Assembly: GCF_002836595.1 (NCBI RefSeq)
Contig: NZ_PJBB01000003.1
Coordinates: 2,913,001-2,977,000, forward strand
Reading direction: 5' to 3'
Source of the DNA: Tenacibaculum sp. Bg11-29
Lineage (GTDB): Bacteria > Bacteroidota > Bacteroidia > Flavobacteriales > Flavobacteriaceae
DNA: 64,000 nt
The position numbers and the translations under genes are program-made. Each line of letters begins with the position of its first letter. Within the stretch, counting starts at the first letter, position 1. The notes below the pieces were generated by a model that ran no database searches, had not been told where the DNA came from, and saw only the letters and a program-made list of their open reading frames with translations. This document shows, in pieces, positions 59,358 through 64,000 of the stretch.

Positions 59358-60275
59358 CTACTCTTCTTTTAAATTAATATTACTTCTTGGGTGGTGTAAT
59401 TCTACTACTTCTTTCAAATAACTAGTATCTAAATGTACATAAATCTCAGTAGTTGTAATACTTTCATGACCTAACAATTGTTGTATAACACGTAAATCAG
59501 CACCATTCTTTAATAAATAGGTAGCAAATGAGTGTCGTAAAGTATGCGGGCCAATACTTTTTTTAAGATTTGTTTTTATTGCTAATTCTTTAAGTATAAT
59601 GAAGATCATTTGACGGGTTAAACGTTTTCCTCGCCTATTTAAGAAAATAATATCTTCCTCTTTTTCTTTGGGTGTAATTTTAGAACGAATATCATTAATA
59701 TAAAAGTTTAAACGACGAATTGTTGTAATGTGTATAGGTACAAAACGATACTTATTTCCTTTTCCTAGTATTTGTATATAGCCATCATTAAAAAATAAAT
59801 CAGATAATTGTAAGTTAATTAACTCACTTACTCGCAAACCACAACTATAAATAGTTTCAATAATTGTTTTGTTTCGTTCTCCTTGCGAATGTGTTAAATC
59901 GATAGCTGCAATTAAAGCATCAATTTCTTCTTTTTCTAAAGTATCAGGAAGTTTTCTCGTAATATTAGGACTTTCTATTAAATCAGTAGGGTTATCTTTT
60001 CTATAGTCTTCAAAAACTAAATAATCAAAGAAACTACGTAAGCCTGAAATTAAACGAGCTTGACTTCGTGGATTAATATTTTTACTAGTAACATATATAA
60101 ATTGCTGAATAATTTCTGAAGTAATATATATAGGACTATAAGAACTAGCTAGGTCGTTAATAAACAAAACAAGCTTTTTTATGTCTCTATTATAGCTGTC
60201 AATAGAGTTTTTAGAGAGCCCTTTTTCAATTTTTAAATAGTTTGTATAATCAGATGTTGCTTGTTTCCAATTCAT
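59358..60275 (-). CDS. XerC/XerD-type tyrosine recombinase
   Basis: The 305-residue site-specific recombinase probably resolves chromosome dimers at dif. It has an N-terminal SAM-like core-binding domain (about 1-90). The catalytic residues are Arg in Ser-Cys-Gly-Leu-Arg-Val-Ser-Glu-Leu, Lys in Gly-Lys-Gly-Asn-Lys-Tyr-Arg, His-x-Leu-Arg-His (His-Thr-Leu-Arg-His-Ser-Phe-Ala-Thr), His in Leu-Leu-Gly-His-Glu-Ser, and the nucleophile Tyr in Glu-Ile-Tyr-Val-His-Leu. XerC and XerD cannot be told apart from this sequence alone. No mobile-element genes accompany it, so a chromosomal role is more likely than an integrase role. Confidence 0.92.
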   Translation of the reverse strand: MNWKQATSDYTNYLKIEKGLSKNSIDSYNRDIKKLVLFINDLASSYSPIYITSEIIQQFIYVTSKNINPRSQARLISGLRSFFDYLVFEDYRKDNPTDLIESPNITRKLPDTLEKEEIDALIAAIDLTHSQGERNKTIIETIYSCGLRVSELINLQLSDLFFNDGYIQILGKGNKYRFVPIHITTIRRLNFYINDIRSKITPKEKEEDIIFLNRRGKRLTRQMIFIILKELAIKTNLKKSIGPHTLRHSFATYLLKNGADLRVIQQLLGHESITTTEIYVHLDTSYLKEVVELHHPRSNINLKEE

Positions 60276-60331
60276 TATGAAAAATATGTTTTTTTAACAT
60301 GAAATAAGAGGGGAGAGGACCAGAATATTAC

Positions 60332-60339
60332 TAGTTTTG
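60332..60339 (+). promoter_or_regulatory. -7 promoter box of the first OMP gene
   Basis: TAGTTTTG fits TAnnTTTG and lies 34 bp before the ATG. No -33 TTG is found at the usual distance. Confidence 0.45.
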
Positions 60340-60372
60340 CAGGACAAAAATAATTAATAAAATTAAAAAGTA

Positions 60373-60846
60373 ATGAAAAAATTATTATTAGTTGCAATGA
60401 TGGCTTTTGGTATAGCTGTGAATGCACAAGAGGCAGAATTAAATGTAGGTGGTACTATCGGTTTACCTGTAGGTGATGCAGATACGGCTAACATAACTGG
60501 AGCAATTGAAGCTAACTATTTATTTAAAGTTTCTCCTCAGTTTAAAGTAGGACCAACTGTTTCTTATTTACATTTTCAAGGTGATGGAGCCGATGCTGCT
60601 TTTTTACCTATAGGAGCTGCTGGTCGTTTTGATGTGTCTGAGAAATTTATTTTAGGTTTAGACTTAGGATATGGAATTGGAGTTAGGCCTTCTGAGTATA
60701 CTCAAGATGGTTTTTACTACAGACCAATGGTAGGTTATAAAGCAACAGAAAAAATTACAATTCATGTTGATTATTCAGCAGTTGTTCTTGAAAACTCTAC
60801 ACCTGCAACTATCGGTTTAGGTGGAACTTATTCTTTTACTCTATAA
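60373..60846 (+). CDS. small outer-membrane beta-barrel protein, tandem copy A
   Basis: The 157-residue protein has a signal peptide (1-18, Val-Asn-Ala-Gln) and a predicted eight-stranded OmpX-like barrel of alternating hydrophobic strands (Leu-Asn-Val-Gly-Gly-Thr-Ile-Gly; Thr-Ile-Gly-Leu-Gly-Gly-Thr-Tyr-Ser-Phe-Thr-Leu at the C-terminus). It is highly similar to the next gene, with a nearly identical first 30 residues, so the pair arose by duplication. The function is unknown, and a structural or porin-like role is likely. Confidence 0.82.
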   Translation: MKKLLLVAMMAFGIAVNAQEAELNVGGTIGLPVGDADTANITGAIEANYLFKVSPQFKVGPTVSYLHFQGDGADAAFLPIGAAGRFDVSEKFILGLDLGYGIGVRPSEYTQDGFYYRPMVGYKATEKITIHVDYSAVVLENSTPATIGLGGTYSFTL

Positions 60847-60868
60847 AATAGAAATAAACAACGGTTTC

Positions 60869-60897
60869 ATTTCAAAAAAAAAAAATTTTTTTGAAAT
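60869..60897 (+). terminator. AT-only hairpin after OMP copy A
   Basis: ATTTCAAAAAAA (60869-60880) pairs with TTTTTTTGAAAT (60886-60897). The stem is long but very AT-rich, so it is probably a weak terminator between the two OMP genes. Confidence 0.45.
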
Positions 60898-60902
60898 AAA
60901 TT

Positions 60903-60932
60903 TTGTGGAAGTTATAAATATATTTACTTTTG
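60903..60932 (+). promoter_or_regulatory. canonical promoter of OMP copy B
   Basis: TTG at 60903-60905, 19 bp, then TACTTTTG at 60925-60932: an exact match to the Bacteroidota -33/-7 spacing. The ATG is 37 bp downstream. The A-rich leader before the start fits a strongly translated gene in this phylum. Confidence 0.75.
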
Positions 60933-60969
60933 CCGAACATTAAAAAAAAAATATTTAAAATTTAAAATT

Positions 60970-61497
60970 ATGAAAAAATTATTATTAGTTGCTATGATGG
61001 CATTTGGTATTGCTGTTAACGCACAAGAAGGACAACTTAATGTTGGAGGTACAATTGGTTTACCAGTAGGTGATGCTAGTGATGCTTTTGATGTTACAGG
61101 TGCTATTGAGGCAAATTACTTATTTAAGGTTTCTGAAAAGTTTCAAGTAGGACCATCTGTGTCTTATTTACACTTTAATGGAGAAGGAGCTGATGTTGCT
61201 TTTTTACCATTAGCTGCTGCTGCACGTTATGCTGTAGCTGAAAAAGTTACTATTGGTGCTGATTTAGGATATGGAATTGGAGTTAGACCTTCTGGTTCAA
61301 ATGATGGAGGTTTTTATTATCGTGCTCTTGTTGGTTACAAAGTAACTGACAAAATTACGTTACACCTTGATTATTCTGCTGCTAGTGTAAGCCAAACTAT
61401 AAGCCAAACTCTTCCTTTATTAGGAACTTTAAGTGTTGATGTAAATTCTACTTTTTCAACTTTTGGTTTAGGTGGAACTTACTCTTTTTCTTTATAA
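60970..61497 (+). CDS. small outer-membrane beta-barrel protein, tandem copy B
   Basis: The 175-residue paralog of the preceding gene has the same signal peptide and strand pattern and ends Gly-Gly-Thr-Tyr-Ser-Phe-Ser-Leu with a terminal barrel strand. It carries an insertion near residue 140 (Ser-Gln-Thr-Ile-Ser-Gln-Thr-Leu-Pro-Leu) before the last strands, absent from copy A. It has its own strong promoter and a GC-richer terminator, so it is probably the more highly expressed copy. Function unknown. Confidence 0.82.
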   Translation: MKKLLLVAMMAFGIAVNAQEGQLNVGGTIGLPVGDASDAFDVTGAIEANYLFKVSEKFQVGPSVSYLHFNGEGADVAFLPLAAAARYAVAEKVTIGADLGYGIGVRPSGSNDGGFYYRALVGYKVTDKITLHLDYSAASVSQTISQTLPLLGTLSVDVNSTFSTFGLGGTYSFSL

Positions 61498-61522
61498 TAA
61501 GAAATTACTATTATAATTATAT

Positions 61523-61563
61523 AAAAAAGTGCTGTTATAGAAATATAACAGTACTTTTTTTTT
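61523..61563 (+). terminator. terminator after OMP copy B
   Basis: A 17-bp stem (61523-61539 with 61544-61560, one G-U pair), loop GAAA, runs into a T-run reaching 61563. Confidence 0.85.
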
Positions 61564-62063
61564 GAAAAATATTTAAAATTATTATTATTAATTGCTATTG
61601 TAAGGTTAGGGTTTAGTAGTTAAAGCACCCCCCCTTTGGCTTTAGGTTCTTTTGAAATAGGATATGAAAAAATTATTTCAGAATCAAGTTCTGTTGAATT
61701 GGCTGTAGCTTATTCAAGTTTAAAAGTAAACACAGTAGGGGGTAAGTTGACGCTAAATCAGAGGGATTTGGAGTGTAGAAGGAAAATATAAATTTTACTT
61801 TGATGAATAAAGGCTTAGAGGATGGTGTACACAGCTTCTGTTGTATCTTACTCTAGTACTTCTTTAGATTCAGCTGGTGGTTTTTATTTCTTTTGAGCTG
61901 GAGTTGTTGTTGGATACCAATGAGTATTTGGTGGAGGAGACTTAAGTTTAGATTTAAATTTTGGAGCTCAATATGCTTAAATTAACACAAGTGGTTCTAT
62001 TTTATTAACAGGTATTGAAGGATTCTTACCTAAATTAGGATTATCTTTAGTTTACGTCTGATA
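61563..62063 (+). pseudogene. decayed outer-membrane beta-barrel gene (DUF3575-like)
   Basis: Readable fragments occur in shifting frames: a signal-like Leu-Lys-Leu-Leu-Leu-Leu-Ile-Ala-Ile-Val, then Gly-Ser-Phe-Glu-Ile-Gly-Tyr-Glu-Lys-Ile, Val-Glu-Leu-Ala-Val-Ala-Tyr-Ser-Ser, Glu-Gly-Lys-Tyr-Lys-Phe-Tyr-Phe, Ala-Gly-Val-Val-Val-Gly-Tyr-Gln, Asp-Leu-Ser-Leu-Asp-Leu-Asn-Phe-Gly-Ala-Gln-Tyr-Ala and a final Pro-Lys-Leu-Gly-Leu-Ser-Leu-Val-Tyr-Val. The start codon is lost, and several stops and at least two frameshifts interrupt it. The barrel family differs from the two intact OMP genes upstream. Confidence 0.75.
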
Positions 62064-62082
62064 ATCTAAATTTAGATATTAT

Positions 62083-62117
62083 AAAAAGGGAAGCAGTTTA
62101 TTTTGCTTCCCTTTTTT
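62083..62117 (+). terminator. terminator behind the OMP pseudogene
   Basis: A 13-bp perfect stem AAAAAGGGAAGCA/TGCTTCCCTTTTT (62083-62095 with 62104-62116) survives intact behind the dead gene and would shield aroQ from read-through. Confidence 0.85.
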
Positions 62118-62138
62118 ATACTTAAAAATTAAAAAGAG

Positions 62139-62146
62139 TATTTTTG
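62139..62146 (+). promoter_or_regulatory. -7 promoter box of aroQ
   Basis: TATTTTTG fits TAnnTTTG and lies 18 bp before the aroQ ATG, giving a very short leader. The -33 element is unclear. Confidence 0.4.
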
Positions 62147-62163
62147 TATTTTAAATAAATGAA

Positions 62164-62580
62164 ATGAAAAAACTAATTGTTATAAACGGACCCAATTTAA
62201 ATCTATTAGGAAAGCGTGAACCTGAAATATACGGAGCTAGTTCTTTTGATGAGTTTTTTAATGAATTAAAAGAAACCTATAATACTATTGAATTATATTA
62301 TTTTCAATCTAATGTTGAAGGTGAAATCATAAATAAATTACATGAAGTAGGGTTTAAATACGATGGTATTATTTTAAATGCTGCTGCCTATACACATACT
62401 TCAGTTGCAATAGCTGATGCTGTAAAGGGGATTGAAACACCAGTGGTAGAGGTACATATTTCTAATGTACATTCGCGTGAAACTTTTCGACATATAAGTT
62501 ACCTTGCACCTAATACAAAAGGAGTTATTACAGGTTTTGGCTTACAAAGTTATAAATTAGCGATTCAAAGTTTTTTGTAA
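62164..62580 (+). CDS. aroQ: type II 3-dehydroquinate dehydratase
   Basis: The 138-residue enzyme dehydrates 3-dehydroquinate in the shikimate pathway. The start Ile-Asn-Gly-Pro-Asn-Leu-Asn-Leu-Leu-Gly-Lys-Arg-Glu-Pro is diagnostic, with the catalytic Tyr in Ile-Tyr-Gly, then Asn-Ala-Ala-Ala-Tyr-Thr-His-Thr-Ser and Glu-Val-His-Ile-Ser-Asn-Val-His-Ser-Arg-Glu. The 3' end overlaps the convergent Lnb/DUF4105 gene by 24 bp. Confidence 0.96.
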   Translation: MKKLIVINGPNLNLLGKREPEIYGASSFDEFFNELKETYNTIELYYFQSNVEGEIINKLHEVGFKYDGIILNAAAYTHTSVAIADAVKGIETPVVEVHISNVHSRETFRHISYLAPNTKGVITGFGLQSYKLAIQSFL

Positions 62581-63741
62581 AAACCAATATCTAAACCCTA
62601 ATAAAAGCAGTAAAGGTATTAAAGTAAACGAAAGTATTTGAATTTTTATTATCCAGATAAAAGAGGTTATTAGCAAAAATATTAATAGAATAAGACAATA
62701 TTTAGCTATCCAATTAGGAGGTCTTTTATTTAATAATAAAAAGGCTATAATAAAATTAGGTGCAAAAGCCCATAAGATATTAAAATTATTAGGGGCAGTT
62801 GAATGATTTGTAAAAAACCACATGTAAACAATTAATATACCTATTATTCCAGTAAAAAAGAATAATGTAAAGTCTAACCATTTACTTCTTTTGTTGTTTC
62901 TATAATCTTTATATGTTATAAATAATCCTATTAAGGAAAGTAATAAAATTACCAAAAATGGACTCACTGTATCGCTTTGTGACTTTTTTTCATCAAAATC
63001 TAATAAAATATTCGTTTTTAAAACTAAATTCTCTTCTTTTCTCTCTTTTTTTACTTTAGATAAATTTAAAGCCTCATATACATAATCAGGTAAATATAGG
63101 TATTCATTAGCTGTTGCAGTTTTATCTAATCTACTACCTAAAGCAATATTAATACCTAAACTTCCCCAAGTATTTGGATGAATTTCTTTATTCATTAATG
63201 CTCTTAAAGATAAGTTTTCAGATACGAAATTGTCATTAAAAACTAAGTTTTCACCTAGTACTTTTTTAATAATATCACGAGGTTTAGTTGCGCAATTATT
63301 AAAATATGGATCATAAAAATAACTTGCATTTTTTGGGTCAGCGTTTATTTCTAAAAATTGAAAAATTTCATTTTTTTGCTCTTCAGTTAAGTTCAATATT
63401 TGTTCTTTAACCCAACGTTTATCTTGTTGGTTACTTTTTAAAGCTAAATAAAAAGGATATCGAACTAATTTATATTTCATAAACCCTTTAGTAAAATCAA
63501 TATAAAAATTTGGGTTTTCAAAATTAATAATTCCATAATTATAAATTAAATCGAATTGTAAAACAGGATCTTTAACACGTATTGCTGTATGACCAAACTT
63601 TTCATATAAAGCTTCTCCAGGGCCTGAAGTTATAATACTTATTTTAGAGAAAGTAGATAGATTAACTGTTTTTGAGACCTGAGATTCAGCTATATTAATA
63701 CAGAAAAGAATAAAGAAAATAGCAATGTTTTTTTTTAGCAT
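62557..63741 (-). CDS. Lnb/DUF4105 family protein (possible lipoprotein N-acyltransferase)
   Basis: The 394-residue protein has a signal peptide (1-20), an N-terminal periplasmic DUF4105 domain and four to five C-terminal helices (about 258-390). The domain carries a putative cysteine-protease-like site: His in Phe-Gly-His-Thr-Ala-Ile-Arg and Cys in Asn-Asn-Cys-Ala-Thr-Lys-Pro. DUF4105 proteins of Bacteroides have been linked to lipoprotein N-acylation (Lnb). I infer the same possibility here, not a proof. It lies next to the YheT-like gene at the window edge. Confidence 0.8.
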   Translation of the reverse strand: MLKKNIAIFFILFCINIAESQVSKTVNLSTFSKISIITSGPGEALYEKFGHTAIRVKDPVLQFDLIYNYGIINFENPNFYIDFTKGFMKYKLVRYPFYLALKSNQQDKRWVKEQILNLTEEQKNEIFQFLEINADPKNASYFYDPYFNNCATKPRDIIKKVLGENLVFNDNFVSENLSLRALMNKEIHPNTWGSLGINIALGSRLDKTATANEYLYLPDYVYEALNLSKVKKERKEENLVLKTNILLDFDEKKSQSDTVSPFLVILLLSLIGLFITYKDYRNNKRSKWLDFTLFFFTGIIGILIVYMWFFTNHSTAPNNFNILWAFAPNFIIAFLLLNKRPPNWIAKYCLILLIFLLITSFIWIIKIQILSFTLIPLLLLLGFRYWFLQKTLNR

Positions 63742-63809
63742 AATTTAAATCTAATAAGAGATAATTAATTATTACAAATATCTTAATTAAGATTATAATA
63801 ATTGTTTTT

Positions 63810-64000
63810 TTAAGAACATATTCCAATATTTTCTTGAATGAATTTAGTAATTTTTTTTTCAACCCATTTATTCTCATCATTATTAAAAGAAGATGTAAAA
63901 CCTACATGACCACCATAATTAGGTGTTAATAAATAGAAATTAGCTGAGTTTTCAGCCTCTTTAAAAGGATAACACTCTTTAGATAAAAAAGTGTCATCAA
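63810..64000 (-). CDS. YheT-like alpha/beta hydrolase, C-terminal end (cut by window edge)
   Basis: A minus-strand frame entering from the right edge ends at TAA 63810-63812 and gives about 63 residues. They contain Asp-Asp-Thr-Phe-Leu-Ser-Lys-Glu-Cys-Tyr-Pro and Thr-Pro-Asn-Tyr-Gly-Gly-His-Val-Gly-Phe. This is the catalytic-histidine end typical of YheT/EMB8-type predicted hydrolases. The nucleophile part lies outside the window. An ORF overlapping it at 63695-63880 in another frame is spurious. Confidence 0.8.
   Translation of the reverse strand, partial: DDTFLSKECYPFKEAENSANFYLLTPNYGGHVGFTSSFNNDENKWVEKKITKFIQENIGICS

Noticed and set aside
59358..60275. Integrase of a genomic island
   Set aside because: The sequence fits chromosomal XerC/D, and no att repeats, tRNA target or phage genes are next to it.
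63695..63880. 61-residue minus-strand ORF between the Lnb and YheT-like genes
   Set aside because: It overlaps both neighbours in another frame and consists of low-complexity Ile/Lys/Leu.

Overview
The window looks like a chromosomal segment of a marine-type Flavobacteriaceae bacterium (Bacteroidota; Tenacibaculum or Polaribacter relatives are the closest guess). The evidence is very AT-rich DNA, a SusC/SusD pair, a large metalloprotease with a type IX secretion (T9SS) C-terminal sorting signal, DUF4199, DUF5606, DUF5690, DUF6438 and Lnb/DUF4105 proteins, almost no Shine-Dalgarno sequences, and several promoters of the Bacteroidota type (-7 box TAnnTTTG, in the best cases with a TTG element 19 bp upstream). 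No insertion sequence, prophage, CRISPR array, rRNA or tRNA gene was seen.

Layout. 1-7.9 kb: a cut-off gene, a small membrane protein, an M28 peptidase lipoprotein, an Fe-siderophore/cobalamin-type ABC importer downstream of rdgB and an outer-membrane-type protein, an XRE membrane regulator, and a secreted coiled-coil protein whose second repeat is broken. 8-16.8 kb: housekeeping genes (rlmH, nadC, a thioredoxin-like protein, an M3 peptidase, a Qnr-like pentapeptide protein, YihY, hisS, folE). 17-28.7 kb: SusC, SusD, an alkaline-phosphatase-superfamily (AP) lipoprotein, a DUF5690 transporter, a TIGR03364 FAD oxidoreductase, a TIGR03351 phosphonatase-like hydrolase, a second AP lipoprotein fused to a hemopexin propeller, and a convergent XRE-cupin regulator. 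This reads as an outer-membrane-to-cytoplasm pathway for organophosphonates and is the most interesting locus here.

28.8-36.7 kb: a hidden 56-codon gene behind a 1637-residue M43 metalloprotease, then four cold-shock genes in exact 425-bp tandem repeats preceded by a decayed fifth copy, then a YwbE protein. 36.7-46.7 kb: a lytic transglycosylase, mtaB, DUF proteins, a peptide-binding lipoprotein, mazG, def and ruvX. 46.9-58.5 kb: dapD, a GT2 enzyme, a protein with sialyltransferase-like motifs, a Sua5/YrdC protein, an LtaS-like sulfatase-fold protein, cca, an MsbA-like exporter, a phosphohexomutase and a GtrB-like GT2. 58.5-64 kb: DUF4199, the SRP RNA with a canonical promoter, a Xer recombinase, two tandem outer-membrane beta-barrel genes followed by an unrelated barrel pseudogene, aroQ, an Lnb/DUF4105 protein and the C-terminal end of a YheT-like hydrolase.

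Proposed logic of the main locus (inference): SusCD takes up a phosphonate-bearing molecule. The two AP-fold lipoproteins cut phospho- or phosphono-ester bonds outside the inner membrane. The DUF5690 carrier moves the product inward, the FAD enzyme oxidatively deaminates it and the HAD enzyme breaks the C-P bond, releasing phosphate. The XRE-cupin protein is the obvious candidate regulator.
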